DNA of 64,000 nt from Polynucleobacter sp. AP-Titi-500A-B4 (GTDB taxonomy: Bacteria > Pseudomonadota > Gammaproteobacteria > Burkholderiales > Burkholderiaceae): positions 186,001 through 250,000 of the forward strand of contig NZ_CP061311.1 of NCBI RefSeq assembly GCF_018688095.1, in the 5' to 3' direction. The position numbers were made by a program, and so were the translations under genes. Positions 52,477 through 62,898 of this stretch are shown piece by piece. Under the pieces are notes generated by a model. The model was not told the DNA's origin. It did not search any database and saw only the letters and a list, made by a program, of their open reading frames with translations. The stretch's first letter is position 1; each line of letters starts with the position of its first letter.

Positions 52477-53775
52477 ATGAGTCAAAATGACGTTTTATTT
52501 GAGCGAGCACAAAAGACTATTCCGGGTGGAGTGAACTCTCCAGTACGTGCATTTCGCCAGGTTGGCGGAACACCGCGTTTTGTGACTAAAGCCAAGGGCC
52601 CTTATTTTTGGGATGCTGACAATAAACGTTATATCGATTTAATTATGTCCTGGGGCCCTATGATCGTTGGCCATGCAAACCCAGAAGTAGTAGAGGCCGT
52701 TCAAAAAGCTGCTGAAACCAGTTTTAGTTACGGCGCTCCAACCGAAGGCGAAATTGAATTAGCGGAGCGTATTTGTGCTGTGATGCCAAGTGTTGAACAA
52801 GTGCGCATGGTCTCAAGCGGCACCGAGGCAACGATGAGCGCTTTACGTTTAGCTCGTGGATACACTGGTCGCGACTTAATTATTAAATTCGAGGGCTGTT
52901 ATCACGGACATGCTGATAGCCTCTTAGTCAAAGCCGGCTCAGGTTTGTTGACCTTTGCAGATTCTACTCAGAATGCGCCATCTTCTGGCGGCGTTCCTCA
53001 AGACCTGGTGAAGCATACTTTGGTGTTGCCCTATAACGATGTTGAGGCGATTGAAGAAGTATTTAAAAAGCAGGGCGATCAAATTGCTGCAGTCATTATT
53101 GAGCCCATTGCCGGTAATATGAATTTAATTCAACCTTCAAAAGCATTTTTGCAGGCGATTCGCAATCTCACTAGTAAGTACGGTAGTGTTTTGATTTACG
53201 ACGAAGTGATGACTGGTTTTAGGGTTGCTCTGGGTGGCGCTCAATCATTGCAAGGGATTGTTCCAGATTTAACTTGCCTTGGAAAAGTCATGGGTGGTGG
53301 TATGCCGATGGCAGCCTTTGGTGGCAAAAAAGACATCATGTCTAAGTTAGCTCCTTTGGGAAGCGTTTATCAAGCGGGCACTCTGTCTGGTAATCCTGTT
53401 GCAGTCGCCGCTGGCCTCAAGACACTAGAGATCATTTCAAGAGAAGGTTTTTATGAGTGTCTGGCTGGTCAAACTGAAAAACTCATGGCTGGTTTAAAAC
53501 AAGCCGCCGACAAAGCAGGCATTCCATTTGCGGTTGATAGCGTTGGCGGTATGTTTGGCTTCTATTTTGCGAATGCAGTACCAACTTCCTATGAGGCTGT
53601 GACAAAGACAGACATTGAAGCCTTCAAGAAATTTTTTCATCACATGCTAGATGAGGGTGTATATCTCGCGCCATCAGCTTATGAAGCGGGCTTCACTTCG
53701 ATTGCTCACGATAATGATGTTTTAGATGCGATTATTGCTGCTGCCAGTAAATCATTTCAAAGATTAAGTAGTTAA
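52477..53775 (+). CDS. hemL: Glutamate-1-semialdehyde 2,1-aminomutase
   Basis: HemL makes 5-aminolevulinate, the precursor of heme, from glutamate-1-semialdehyde using pyridoxal phosphate. [12 protein letters not shown] begins the protein; the cofactor lysine is in [16 protein letters not shown], preceded by [14 protein letters not shown]. The ATG at 52477 (432 residues) is chosen because family members start within a few residues of this point. Confidence 0.95.
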   Translation: MSQNDVLFERAQKTIPGGVNSPVRAFRQVGGTPRFVTKAKGPYFWDADNKRYIDLIMSWGPMIVGHANPEVVEAVQKAAETSFSYGAPTEGEIELAERICAVMPSVEQVRMVSSGTEATMSALRLARGYTGRDLIIKFEGCYHGHADSLLVKAGSGLLTFADSTQNAPSSGGVPQDLVKHTLVLPYNDVEAIEEVFKKQGDQIAAVIIEPIAGNMNLIQPSKAFLQAIRNLTSKYGSVLIYDEVMTGFRVALGGAQSLQGIVPDLTCLGKVMGGGMPMAAFGGKKDIMSKLAPLGSVYQAGTLSGNPVAVAAGLKTLEIISREGFYECLAGQTEKLMAGLKQAADKAGIPFAVDSVGGMFGFYFANAVPTSYEAVTKTDIEAFKKFFHHMLDEGVYLAPSAYEAGFTSIAHDNDVLDAIIAAASKSFQRLSS

Positions 53776-53797
53776 CTAAATTGAGCATCCGCTTTGC

Positions 53798-55699
53798 ATG
53801 ACAACACATAAATATATTCCATCGATTGATGGTTTGCGTGCACTGGCGGTTTTATCAGTCATTCTTTTTCATGGCTTTCCTAATACCTTCCCTGGAGGGT
53901 TTATAGGGGTCGATATTTTTTTTGTCATCTCGGGGTATCTGATTACCCAAATTATCTTTACTCAGGCGGCATCCAATCAATTTTCTTTTACTGACTTTTA
54001 CTCGCGTCGCATTAGGCGAATATTTCCAGCCTTAATTTTAGTTTTTATTGCCGTTTATGGGCTCGGCTGGTTCGTCATGTTGCCTGGCGAGTTCATGCAG
54101 CTTGGAAAGCATATTTTAGGTGGCGCTAGTTTTGTTTCTAATTGGGTTTATTGGCTGGAGGCTGGATATTTTGATGAATTAGCAGAATTAAAGCCTTTGC
54201 TTAATCTCTGGTCCCTTGGAGTGGAGGAGCAGTTTTATATTTTTTGGCCTTGTATTATTTTGGCGCTGATGAAATTAAGATTCAGTTTGCGAAATGTATT
54301 GGTTGGCTTGGTGCTTTCATCATTTTTAGTAAATATTTTATTTGTGAGGGCTTACCCATCTGCGACATTTTATTTACCGTTTGCTCGCACCTGGGAGTTG
54401 GGTTTGGGCGGACTAATTGCTATCTACTGCTCAAGTACGCGAGTTACCAGATTCAATAATCTCATCGCCTTGCTGGGTCTTGTGGGAATGCTGGCCCCAA
54501 TCTTTTATTTATCCCCACAATCTATTTTTCCAGGATGGTCAGTTGTTCCCCCTGTTTTAGGTGCTGCCTTATTCTTGGCAGTCGTCCAAAATGATGTATT
54601 GCTGATGAAGTTTTTTTCAACAAGCTGGATTGTTGCCTTAGGCCTTATTAGTTACCCTCTGTATTTGTGGCATTGGCCCGTTTTGAGTTTTGGCAGATTA
54701 ATGAAGGGGATGCCACTATCCACGCTCGAGACAATATTTTTATTGATCATTAGTTTATTTTTGGCATATCTAAGCTATGCGCTGGTTGAAAAGAGAATTC
54801 GATATCTAGGTAAAAAAACAGTCATCACCCTTTGTTTGCTGATGGTGGGTATTGGGTTTCAGGGCTGGAACACCTATCACCGAGAAGGTTTGGAACATCG
54901 CCTTACAAAAAATATTCAAATCCCAGCCGATCAGAAACAGGATTTTGTGAAGTGGGAACGAAAGGGGATGCTGCCTACTGGTAATTGCGAGCCTGGTTTT
55001 ATATACCCTGAGGCGCATGTATGCGCCCAAAGTCATGAATCTAAGGACGCTGATATTGTTGTTATCGGAGATAGTCACGCCTTTAGTGCTTATTGGGGTA
55101 TAGCCAAAGCCTATGGTGACCAACATGTAGTCAGGCTAATTGGACAGGGAGCCTGCCTCCCGTTTCTAGATGCTGGTCAGTTTGGCCAATATCCAAGTTG
55201 TAAAGAAAATATCAATAAACAGATTAGTTGGATTGCTAGCAATCCTTCAGTTAAGACAGTCTTTATTTTTCATAGGAATCGCGAGATCTCGAGTGATGCA
55301 GAACGGGAAAGCTTCCAGCTGGCTGCCAATAAAACATTCGATACCCTGTTGCGAGCTAAGAAGCGGGTGGTTTATGCATATGCATTACCGGAGTTAAACT
55401 TTGAGCCCCGTCTTTGTGTTGGGGAGCTACCCCTCGGCAGAAAAAATCCTCTGAATAGCTGTGCCTACCCTATTGATAGAGAGTTGGATAAGCAATCAGG
55501 ATATCGCTCCAGCATCATCGAGAGTTTGAAGAAATATCCGGGAGTAAATACTTATGATCCCGCCAATTTTTTATGCCCCAATGGGATATGTAATGCCGTG
55601 ATGAATGGCAAGGTCTTATTTACTGACTCTAATCACTTGTCAGAGTCCGGATCAAATATGCAGGGCGCTGCAATTCAAAAGCAATATCCGCTGAATTAA
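53798..55699 (+). CDS. OafA/YrhL-type acyltransferase with C-terminal SGNH domain
   Basis: This integral membrane enzyme probably acetylates surface polysaccharide, such as O-antigen. Residues 1-340 form the acyltransferase-3 membrane domain with about ten helices: IDGLRALAVLSVILFH, GVDIFFVISGYLIT, FYSRRIRRIFPAL and NLWSLGVEEQFYIFWP. Residues from about 400 to 633 are a periplasmic SGNH esterase-like domain with VVIGDSHAFS and a closing DSNHLSESG (Ser, and Asp-x-x-His). The gene sits alone between hemL and apaH, 22 bases after hemL. Such genes vary among strains, so it may be a local insertion. Confidence 0.9.
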   Translation: MTTHKYIPSIDGLRALAVLSVILFHGFPNTFPGGFIGVDIFFVISGYLITQIIFTQAASNQFSFTDFYSRRIRRIFPALILVFIAVYGLGWFVMLPGEFMQLGKHILGGASFVSNWVYWLEAGYFDELAELKPLLNLWSLGVEEQFYIFWPCIILALMKLRFSLRNVLVGLVLSSFLVNILFVRAYPSATFYLPFARTWELGLGGLIAIYCSSTRVTRFNNLIALLGLVGMLAPIFYLSPQSIFPGWSVVPPVLGAALFLAVVQNDVLLMKFFSTSWIVALGLISYPLYLWHWPVLSFGRLMKGMPLSTLETIFLLIISLFLAYLSYALVEKRIRYLGKKTVITLCLLMVGIGFQGWNTYHREGLEHRLTKNIQIPADQKQDFVKWERKGMLPTGNCEPGFIYPEAHVCAQSHESKDADIVVIGDSHAFSAYWGIAKAYGDQHVVRLIGQGACLPFLDAGQFGQYPSCKENINKQISWIASNPSVKTVFIFHRNREISSDAERESFQLAANKTFDTLLRAKKRVVYAYALPELNFEPRLCVGELPLGRKNPLNSCAYPIDRELDKQSGYRSSIIESLKKYPGVNTYDPANFLCPNGICNAVMNGKVLFTDSNHLSESGSNMQGAAIQKQYPLN

Positions 55700-55712
55700 T
55701 TTTCTTCTTTCC

Positions 55713-56552
55713 TTACATCCTTAGTGGGTGGTCATAGCCATCCACTTGAATAATTTTCGACTTCTTCATATCTTTATTGGAGTCAGAAATTTCCATGGCG
55801 GTGAGTTTTCCACCCCATACGCACCCTGTATCTAAGCCAACAACATTCTGGTCGCGCAACAACCCTAGGGTTGACCAGTGGCCAAAGTAAATCACAGTAT
55901 CTTGAGTTTTTCGTTTGGATACTTTGAACCAAGGTATATAGCCTTTTGGCCCATCCTCTAAACCTTCTTTACTCTCAAACTCCATCTGTCCGCTAGGGGT
56001 GCAAAAGCGCATTCTGGTTAGTGCATTGGTAATCACTCGTAATCGTTCATCACCCTTGAGAGAGTTACTCCATTTGTTTGGCGTGTTGCCGTACATATTT
56101 CCTAGGAACTCTTTATAGGATTTACTGCGTAAGGCCTTTTCAACCTCTTGAGCACATTCAATGGATTGTTGTAGATCCCACTGCGGAAGAACCCCAGCAT
56201 GTACGGCAAGTACTTGCCCGTTACTCAGTGCCATAGGGCGTTTGCGTAACCAGTTAATGAGCTCTCTTCGGTCTGGAGCTTGGAGGATTGGTTCAACCGT
56301 ATCGAGGCCTTTGGTTTTCCGAATCCCTGCATCAATCGCGAGGAGATGAAGATCATGGTTCCCGAGAATGCATTCAGCGCGACCGGATTCTTGTAATGAT
56401 TTGAGTTGACGTAACGCACCTAATGAGTCTGGGCCGCGATTGACTAGATCTCCCAAAAAAATCATTTTTGATTCTTTAGGAAGTTTTTTGACTAGGGCTT
56501 TTAGTGAGGGCGCGCATCCTTGGACGTCACCAACAGCATAGATTTTGCTCAT
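55713..56552 (-). CDS. apaH: Symmetrical bis(5'-nucleosyl)-tetraphosphatase
   Basis: ApaH splits diadenosine tetraphosphate to two ADP and can remove Np4 caps from RNA. It is a calcineurin-type phosphoesterase with GDVQGC, FLGDLVNRGPDS and GNHDLH metal-binding motifs in the first 70 residues. Length is 279. It converges with the acyltransferase gene and lies 38 bases from phrB. Confidence 0.94.
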   Translation of the reverse strand: MSKIYAVGDVQGCAPSLKALVKKLPKESKMIFLGDLVNRGPDSLGALRQLKSLQESGRAECILGNHDLHLLAIDAGIRKTKGLDTVEPILQAPDRRELINWLRKRPMALSNGQVLAVHAGVLPQWDLQQSIECAQEVEKALRSKSYKEFLGNMYGNTPNKWSNSLKGDERLRVITNALTRMRFCTPSGQMEFESKEGLEDGPKGYIPWFKVSKRKTQDTVIYFGHWSTLGLLRDQNVVGLDTGCVWGGKLTAMEISDSNKDMKKSKIIQVDGYDHPLRM

Positions 56553-56590
56553 GACCTATCTTAAAGCGGATTAATCAGTTATTAACTGCC

Positions 56591-58063
56591 TTAGCTGACT
56601 TTTTTAACAACGCTATAGCGAACTAAGGTTTTCTTGCGAGCCTCATCATGATCCACTACAGGTAAAGGATAATTTCGCCCTAGGGCGATACCAGCAACTT
56701 CAAGCTCGATATGACCTGCTTTCCATGGCGCATGAATTGATTTTTTGGAGAGTTTTTCTAACTGGGGTAAGTAGCGGCGAATAAACTTGCCCTCTGGGTC
56801 AAACTTTTCTGATTGAGTAATCGGGTTAAAGATTCGGAAATAGGGCTGTGCATCACAGCCTGAGGAGGATGCCCACTGCCAACCACCATTATTCGATGAG
56901 AGCTCAAAGTCGTTCAAATGCTCGGCAAAGTAGGCTTCACCCCAACGCCAATCAATCCCTAAATCTTTGGTTAGAAAGCTCGCCACCACCATACGTAGAC
57001 GGTTATGCATATAACCACTTTGATTGAGTTGATGCATCGCTGCGTCAACTAGTGGGTAGCCCGTTTTACCTTCGCACCACGCCTTAAATAATTTCTTGGC
57101 ATGAGTGCCACTCTCCCAAGCAATATTGTCATAGTCTGGTTTGAATGAAGCACCGCTGGCTAAGCGTGGATGATTGGCAAGAATCATGAAATAAAAATCC
57201 CGCCAGATCAGTTCACTTAACCAAATAGTGGCACCCATACTTCCCGCTAGCATGCGACGATGAGCCTCTCGAACCAAGCCTCGAATAGAAAGCATGCCAA
57301 AGCGAAGATGGGTAGATAGATAGCTCACGCCCTTGATAGCAGGGAAGTCTCTACCAATTTGGTATTGATCAATTCGGGATAGAAAGTCTTCTAAAAAGGC
57401 TTGACCACCTTCTGATCCTGGTGGAAGGTAGGCCTCAATACCAGTAGGGCAAAAGCCCATGGACTCTAGGGAGGGAAATGGTAAGTCTATTTTTTTAGGA
57501 ATAGGGACAATTTGCCCTGACTTGGGATTGCATTCATAGGCAGCCAGATCTTTTTCTTGAAGTGTCTTTAGCCAATTGTTTTTATAAGGCGTAAAGATAG
57601 AAAAAACAGTATTGGAATTAGTGAGAATTTCTTTTTTCTCAAAAATCACTTGATCTTTATAGCTTTCAAACTGAATACCTAATTTTTCCAATAAAGTTTT
57701 AACTTGTTCATCTCTGGCGATCGCAGAGGGCTCATAGTCATGATTGGTAAAAACAGCTTCAACACCAAGTTCTTTGGCGATTTGGGGGATGGATTCAGTT
57801 GGCTTGCCAAACCGAACAATAAGACCACCACCTTGTTTTTTAAGCTCATCGTCTATCTGTTTTAAACCTTGCCAAATGAAATCGACCCTACGATCATGTT
57901 TTAAACCCTTAGCATCGAGCTCGCCTTGTATTAGTGGCTTCAGGATCTCGGTATCAAAAATGAAAGTCAGCCAGACTTGCTTACTTTCTTTAAGGGCGTG
58001 ATGAAGGGCCGCATTGTCATACAGGCGGAGATCGCGGCGGAGCCAAACAAGTGCTTTTTGCAT
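56591..58063 (-). CDS. phrB: Deoxyribodipyrimidine photolyase
   Basis: Photolyase repairs UV-induced cyclobutane pyrimidine dimers in light, using FAD. The N-terminal antenna domain starts ALVWLRRDLRLYDNAALHHA; the C-terminal FAD domain has YPLVDAAMHQLNQSGYMHNR, GWQWASSSGCDAQPYFRIF and the tryptophans of the electron path. Length 490 fits the class I CPD type. The antenna cofactor cannot be decided. The gene is divergent from the YdcF-like gene and suits a sunlit aquatic life style. Confidence 0.94.
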   Translation of the reverse strand: MQKALVWLRRDLRLYDNAALHHALKESKQVWLTFIFDTEILKPLIQGELDAKGLKHDRRVDFIWQGLKQIDDELKKQGGGLIVRFGKPTESIPQIAKELGVEAVFTNHDYEPSAIARDEQVKTLLEKLGIQFESYKDQVIFEKKEILTNSNTVFSIFTPYKNNWLKTLQEKDLAAYECNPKSGQIVPIPKKIDLPFPSLESMGFCPTGIEAYLPPGSEGGQAFLEDFLSRIDQYQIGRDFPAIKGVSYLSTHLRFGMLSIRGLVREAHRRMLAGSMGATIWLSELIWRDFYFMILANHPRLASGASFKPDYDNIAWESGTHAKKLFKAWCEGKTGYPLVDAAMHQLNQSGYMHNRLRMVVASFLTKDLGIDWRWGEAYFAEHLNDFELSSNNGGWQWASSSGCDAQPYFRIFNPITQSEKFDPEGKFIRRYLPQLEKLSKKSIHAPWKAGHIELEVAGIALGRNYPLPVVDHDEARKKTLVRYSVVKKVS

Positions 58064-58136
58064 AGCCCCTATATTAGGGCCAATTGCGGGATTTTGTTTG
58101 GGGAGGGCCTAGTTAAAAGGGTTAAGATCATGATTA

Positions 58137-58949
58137 ATGATGGATACGATCTTTTTTATTCTTTCGAAGGTGGTGCAGTTCTGCATAGAGCCGCTCAATT
58201 GGCTTATTGTTTTTGTTCTTTTGAGTTTGCTATTTCTTTCACTCAGAAAGCTCAATTTGTGCAAGCGCTTTCTGCTGCTCGCTCTATTGGATCTTCTGAT
58301 AGTGGGGTGGGCGCCTACTTCAGAGTTAGGATTAAGCGCTCTCGAAGATGCGATTCCAAAAACGTCACTAGTAAATATTTCTGAAAATGATATTGGCGGA
58401 ATTATTATTCTGGGCGGTGCTATAGAAGGCGGGGAAATCGCACTTGATCGTGGTGAGATATCCATTGGTTCTGCTGCCGAGCGCGTAACAAAGGCTTTTG
58501 AGTTGATCCGAAAATATCCTGGTCTTCCTTTTATTTTTAGTGGCTACTCGGGGCGCATTAATCCAAAAGGGGCGTCAGAATCTGATGCATTTAAGCGGTT
58601 AGTTGCTGAGCAAGGTCTAAGCGAGAAGATGGCTCATTATGAAAATCAGTCACGCAATACCTATGAGAACGTCCTCTACATGAAGCCAATGATTCAGGAG
58701 TTTGGCTTAAAGAATGAGGCTGGAGCTCCAAAACCTTGGTTGCTGATTACTTCAGCTAGTCACATGTATCGATCAGTAAAGATATTCGAAAAACAAGGTG
58801 TCGCCGTCTTTCCGTTGTCAGTAGATTACCAAACTACAAATAGCATTCACTGGACTTCTTTCGATCTGGGTGAGGGCGCAGATAATTGGGGCAACTTACT
58901 CCATGAGGTGGTTGGCATAATTGCCTACTGGATTACCGGAAAAATCTAG
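58137..58949 (+). CDS. YdcF/ElyC-like (DUF218) envelope protein
   Basis: This is a membrane protein with two N-terminal hydrophobic segments (about 5-33 and 42-58) and a DUF218 domain (about 80-250). Family marks are IIILGGAIEGGEI, PFIFSGYSG, ENQSRNTYENVLYMKPM and LLITSASHMYRS. Relatives such as ElyC/SanA act in cell-envelope maintenance; the exact reaction is unknown. The ATG pair at 58137/58140 leaves the start uncertain by one residue. Length is 270. The yqgE operon starts 20 bases after its stop. Confidence 0.85.
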   Translation: MMDTIFFILSKVVQFCIEPLNWLIVFVLLSLLFLSLRKLNLCKRFLLLALLDLLIVGWAPTSELGLSALEDAIPKTSLVNISENDIGGIIILGGAIEGGEIALDRGEISIGSAAERVTKAFELIRKYPGLPFIFSGYSGRINPKGASESDAFKRLVAEQGLSEKMAHYENQSRNTYENVLYMKPMIQEFGLKNEAGAPKPWLLITSASHMYRSVKIFEKQGVAVFPLSVDYQTTNSIHWTSFDLGEGADNWGNLLHEVVGIIAYWITGKI

Positions 58950-58969
58950 ATATTCGGTAAAATAGTCAC

Positions 58970-59602
58970 ATGACTAAGGCCAACAAAGCCCCCCATGATT
59001 CAGACCCAGGGTCTTTGATCTCCTATTCTGCCGATCACTTAGCCAATCAGTTTCTCATCGCCATGCCCGGCATGGTGGACCCCAATTTTGCAAACTCCGT
59101 TATCTATTTGTTTGAGCATAATGCAAGAGGAGCAATGGGGTTGGTTGTTAATAAGCCCACTGAAGTTGATTTAGCAACTTTGTTTGACAAGATTGAGCTC
59201 AAACTGGAAATCGCGCCTTTGCTGGAGCAACCAGTTTATTTTGGTGGCCCTGTGCAGGTAGAGCGTGGTTTTGTTCTACATGAGTCCAATCCCCATCTTT
59301 CTTATAGCTCCTCACTGATTATTCCGGGCGGTCTCACGATGACCACTTCTAAGGACGTGCTTGAAGCGGTGGCAATTGGTAACGGACCAAGAAAGTTTTT
59401 AATGACCTTGGGTTATGCAGGTTGGGGTGCTGGTCAACTTGAAGAAGAAATCACTCTCAATGGTTGGATGAATGTCCCTTTGTCACGCGATCAAATGATG
59501 GAAATTATCTTCAATACACCATCAAGCCAGCGATATGAAAAAACAATGAATCATCTTGGGTTTGATTTGTCTTCACTTTCTGGTGAAGCGGGGCATGCCT
59601 AA
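58970..59602 (+). CDS. yqgE: YqgE/AlgH family protein
   Basis: This 210-residue protein belongs to the YqgE/AlgH family (UPF0301), with no agreed biochemical role. Marks are LIAMPGMVDPNFANSVIYL near 30-48, GAMGLVVNKP and GGPVQVERGFVLH. It is the first gene of the conserved yqgE-ruvX-pyrR-pyrB set, and its stop is one base before the ruvX start. Confidence 0.92.
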   Translation: MTKANKAPHDSDPGSLISYSADHLANQFLIAMPGMVDPNFANSVIYLFEHNARGAMGLVVNKPTEVDLATLFDKIELKLEIAPLLEQPVYFGGPVQVERGFVLHESNPHLSYSSSLIIPGGLTMTTSKDVLEAVAIGNGPRKFLMTLGYAGWGAGQLEEEITLNGWMNVPLSRDQMMEIIFNTPSSQRYEKTMNHLGFDLSSLSGEAGHA

Positions 59603-59603
59603 T

Positions 59604-60005
59604 ATGAGTGCAATTACTGTAATGGCGTTTGATTACGGTACACGTCGTGTTGGTGTGGCAGTAGGAAATTCAGTAACTCAAGTAGGTCAAGCATTAAAAA
59701 CAATTACTGCGCCTAATATTGATGCGCTCTTTGAGGAGATTCAGGGCCTGATAAGAGAATGGCAGCCACAGCAGTTGGTGGTAGGTCGCCCAGTCTATCC
59801 CGACGGAGTAGAGCATGAAATGACTGCGAAAGCGACACGTTTTGGGAATCAGTTGCATGGAAGGTTGAATTTACCAGTGTCCTGGGTCGATGAGCGCTAT
59901 ACATCCGCTATTTTGGAGGGTGACTCACAGATGCGGGACAATCTAGATGCGCACTCTGCATCTTTGATTTTGGAGCAGTATTTCGCAGAACGGCCACTGG
60001 CTTAA
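59604..60005 (+). CDS. ruvX: Putative pre-16S rRNA nuclease / Holliday-junction resolvase homologue YqgF
   Basis: YqgF proteins are RNase H-fold nucleases involved in 16S rRNA 5'-end processing and earlier named as Holliday-junction resolvases. MAFDYGTRRVGVAVGN begins the fold with the catalytic Asp, LVVGRPVYPDG and VDERYTS follow, and DAHSASLILEQYF carries the last acidic residue. The ATG at 59604 gives 133 residues, the normal length; the longer frame would overlap yqgE by 47 bases. It is coupled to yqgE. Confidence 0.92.
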   Translation: MSAITVMAFDYGTRRVGVAVGNSVTQVGQALKTITAPNIDALFEEIQGLIREWQPQQLVVGRPVYPDGVEHEMTAKATRFGNQLHGRLNLPVSWVDERYTSAILEGDSQMRDNLDAHSASLILEQYFAERPLA

Positions 60006-60037
60006 ATTGATTGAACTTGAGAAGTTTTGAAAAACGA

Positions 60038-60538
60038 ATGAACGCTGAACTGTTATACAAAAAACTACTTGAAGCTCTGCGTACAAGGTCACAGCAAGGG
60101 CCTTATGAGCTCGCTGGCTTAGCTATGGGCGGCGCTTGGATTGCAGAGCGCTTAGCTAAAGATTTGGGATTGCCTCATTTTGGCGTGATTAATGTCGCCT
60201 TTCATCGCGATGATTATGCGGAGAAAGGGATGACTGCTTTACGGACTGCGAGCACAATGACGACGCATTTACCTTTTGACGTGAATGGCGCCAATATTAT
60301 TTTGATTGATGATGTTTTGCTGACCGGTAGAACAGTACGCGCAGCCTTAAATGAGTTGTTTGACTTTGGTCGACCTGCACAAGTGGAGTTAATGGTGCTG
60401 GCAGATCGCGGTAATCGTGAGCTTCCAGTTTGCGCGAACTTTGTGGGCGAGCAAGTACAAGTTCCTGATAATCAAATCTTGGTTTTAGAAAAAGACGCCG
60501 CTGGTAAGTTTAGCTTTGAGCTTGAGGAGCGTGAATAA
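60038..60538 (+). CDS. pyrR: PyrR: pyrimidine operon regulator / uracil phosphoribosyltransferase
   Basis: PyrR is a phosphoribosyltransferase-fold protein that in Gram-positive bacteria binds pyr mRNA; in Proteobacteria its role is less clear. The PRPP loop is [18 protein letters not shown] near 86-103. The ATG at 60038 gives 166 residues; the TTG start at 60011 is less likely. Its TAA overlaps the ATG of pyrB by one base, so the two are coupled. Confidence 0.9.
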   Translation: MNAELLYKKLLEALRTRSQQGPYELAGLAMGGAWIAERLAKDLGLPHFGVINVAFHRDDYAEKGMTALRTASTMTTHLPFDVNGANIILIDDVLLTGRTVRAALNELFDFGRPAQVELMVLADRGNRELPVCANFVGEQVQVPDNQILVLEKDAAGKFSFELEERE

Positions 60539-61506
60539 TGGGTTCTGGGAGCAACTTAGTGAATCAATTTAATACCGCTGGAGAGTTGACGCACCTCTTG
60601 ACCTTAGAGGGTTTGCCAAAAGAGCAGATCCTCCATATTTTGGATACTGCCCAACAATTTGTTAGTGTGACTGACCCCTCTAGAGAGGTAAAGAAAGTAC
60701 CTCTATTGCGGGGAAAAAGTGTGTTTAACCTATTTTTTGAAAATTCTACGCGAACCAGAACGACCTTTGAAATCGCTGCCAAGAGGTTGTCAGCCGATGT
60801 TATTAATTTAGACATCTCTACATCATCCACTGCAAAGGGTGAGAGCCTTCTCGATACGATTGATAATTTAGTTGCAATGCAGGCCGATATTTTTGTAGTG
60901 CGTCATAGCGTATCAAGGGCGCCAATCGAGATTGCTAATCATGTGCCCGCGCATGTGCACGTTGTTAATGCAGGTGATGGCAGTCATCAACATCCAACCC
61001 AAGGCTTGTTGGATATGTATACGATGCGTCACTTTAAGCAGAACTTCAAAGGATTAAAGGTGGCGATTGTTGGTGATATCGTCCATAGCCGCGTTGCTAA
61101 ATCGAATATTCATGCGCTGACGACTTTGGGTTGCGAAGATATTCGTGTGATTGGTCCCGAAAGCTTGTTACCGAGAGATTTAGATATGCTTGGTGTTAAG
61201 GTCTTTCACAGCATGGAAGAAGGCTTGAAGGATGTTGATGTGGTGATGACTTTGCGTATTCAAAAAGAGCGTATGGAAGCAGGCCAAGTTCCAGAGGGTG
61301 AGGCCTTCTTTAAGCAGTATGGTTTAACGTCTTCACGCTTAGCGCTAGCTAAGGCTGATGCAATCGTCATGCACCCTGGCCCTATGAATCGTGGAGTCGA
61401 GATTGATTCTGTTGTAGCTGATGGACCTCAATCTGTCATTTTGAATCAAGTGACATTTGGTATCGCAGTGCGGATGGCTGTTATGTCTATCGTTGCTGGT
61501 AATTAA
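60538..61506 (+). CDS. pyrB: Aspartate carbamoyltransferase catalytic subunit
   Basis: PyrB joins carbamoyl phosphate and aspartate, the committed step of pyrimidine synthesis. [12 protein letters not shown] carries the carbamoyl phosphate site, [11 protein letters not shown] the second signature, and [12 protein letters not shown] the C-terminal one. Length 322 matches the PyrB type that in Pseudomonas and Burkholderia pairs with a PyrC-like protein. In those bacteria pyrC directly follows; here the next gene is a glycosyltransferase. Confidence 0.95.
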   Translation: MGSGSNLVNQFNTAGELTHLLTLEGLPKEQILHILDTAQQFVSVTDPSREVKKVPLLRGKSVFNLFFENSTRTRTTFEIAAKRLSADVINLDISTSSTAKGESLLDTIDNLVAMQADIFVVRHSVSRAPIEIANHVPAHVHVVNAGDGSHQHPTQGLLDMYTMRHFKQNFKGLKVAIVGDIVHSRVAKSNIHALTTLGCEDIRVIGPESLLPRDLDMLGVKVFHSMEEGLKDVDVVMTLRIQKERMEAGQVPEGEAFFKQYGLTSSRLALAKADAIVMHPGPMNRGVEIDSVVADGPQSVILNQVTFGIAVRMAVMSIVAGN

Positions 61507-61515
61507 AAAAGTTAA

Positions 61516-62877
61516 GTGGAATCACTAGTGAGCGTTGATATTCCTATGGTGATTAAAAAAAAGCGTTGGTTGATTTTGTCACATGGTTTTAATATGGATG
61601 GCCGTGCTTCAAGCTTAACCATTACAGATAAAATTCCTTATTTTTTGCATGCAGGTATTGAGCCAGTTGTATTCAGCGCTATCACTGGAATAAAAGATCA
61701 GAGATTTCCTCATTATCAATATTTAGCTTGGGGCCCTGCAGCATTTCGATTCGATTTTCGACATTGGATTGCCAACAAATATGGACGTGGATTCTTTTAT
61801 AAGCTTACAACGAGAACAGTTTCGATTTTATTGGCGCCTTTAATTGGGTTAGAAAAATTTATCCTGGGTTATTCAAGTCAATGGTCTTGGGCTTTTCCTG
61901 CTTTTATTCACGGTTTCATTTTGGCCCGACAAGGCAAGATAGACCTAATTTATTCCACTGGAGGGGCATGGTCGGCGCATTTAGCAGGCCTATGGTTAAA
62001 AAAGGCAACAGGATTGCCATTAATCGTAGAGGTTCATGATCCGCTAGTGATTAGAAAAAATCCAAACGATCAAGGATTTGAGCGGCCTAAAAATCGCGAT
62101 GCCCGATTTCGACATTATTTGGAAAAACAACTTATACGTTTTTCCGATAAGGTATGGTGGTTTACTGATGGTGCTTTACATTATGCCAAGGTAAGAAATC
62201 CCAATCTTAGCACCCCAAATAATGCTCATGGTTTTGTGGTGACGCCAGGTGCGCAACCACCTGGTGGCCTTAAATCAAAAAATCAGCATCAGTACAGCGA
62301 TAAATTAAATTTATGTCACTTTGGTTCTTTAGCAAAAGATCGCTCGTTATCAACTGTCCTTTGGGCTCTGATTCCTTTGTTCAAGAAATATCCTCATGCA
62401 CGTGAGTTAATTCGGGTGCATGCATATGGAGCACCATTGGACTCATTGTCGATAGAAGCTGTTGAGAAGCTTGGGTTTAGTGATGTGCTCTTAGCGCATG
62501 GTCGACTTGAGATTGACCCTATTACCGGAAAATCAGGGAGGGAGCGTGTAGCAGAGAAGATGCAGGAGGCTGCTGTATTGATTTTGCTCCATGGAAATGA
62601 TGAGTGGTGCGCTGAGTATATTCCCTCCAAGTTTTACGACTATCTCTGGACTGGTAGGCCAATTTGGGGGATTACCCATCGCAATCCACAGCTTGATCAG
62701 ATGCTATTAGAGCGCGGAGCTTATTTGAGCGCTGAAGGTGATTCTGAGGGTATTGCTATGACACTAGAGAGAATTTGGTTAGACTGGCAGGCAAAGAGTT
62801 TGATTGAGCCCATTTGGAAGCCAATTGGAGTAGATCAGGCAGTAAAGACCATATTGACCCAGGCGCAAGATCGCTAG
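61516..62877 (+). CDS. Glycosyltransferase, GT4-like
   Basis: This 453-residue protein looks like a GT-B glycosyltransferase for surface polysaccharide. The N-domain includes LIVEVHDPLVIRKNP, the C-domain NLCHFGSLAKDRSL and a donor-site stretch with SKFYDYLWTGRPIWGIT. No membrane helix is obvious, so it may act at the inner face of the membrane. The start is unsure: GTG at 61516 lacks a good ribosome site, and an ATG at 61546 is an alternative. It is the first gene of a glycan cluster that runs out of the window. Confidence 0.78.
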   Translation: MESLVSVDIPMVIKKKRWLILSHGFNMDGRASSLTITDKIPYFLHAGIEPVVFSAITGIKDQRFPHYQYLAWGPAAFRFDFRHWIANKYGRGFFYKLTTRTVSILLAPLIGLEKFILGYSSQWSWAFPAFIHGFILARQGKIDLIYSTGGAWSAHLAGLWLKKATGLPLIVEVHDPLVIRKNPNDQGFERPKNRDARFRHYLEKQLIRFSDKVWWFTDGALHYAKVRNPNLSTPNNAHGFVVTPGAQPPGGLKSKNQHQYSDKLNLCHFGSLAKDRSLSTVLWALIPLFKKYPHARELIRVHAYGAPLDSLSIEAVEKLGFSDVLLAHGRLEIDPITGKSGRERVAEKMQEAAVLILLHGNDEWCAEYIPSKFYDYLWTGRPIWGITHRNPQLDQMLLERGAYLSAEGDSEGIAMTLERIWLDWQAKSLIEPIWKPIGVDQAVKTILTQAQDR

Positions 62878-62898
62878 TAATCAACATAGGAATACCGC

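Noticed and set aside
57977..58384. 135-codon plus-strand frame spanning the phrB / YdcF-like junction
   Set aside because: It covers the start of phrB in antisense and the start of the YdcF-like gene in another frame; no family resemblance.
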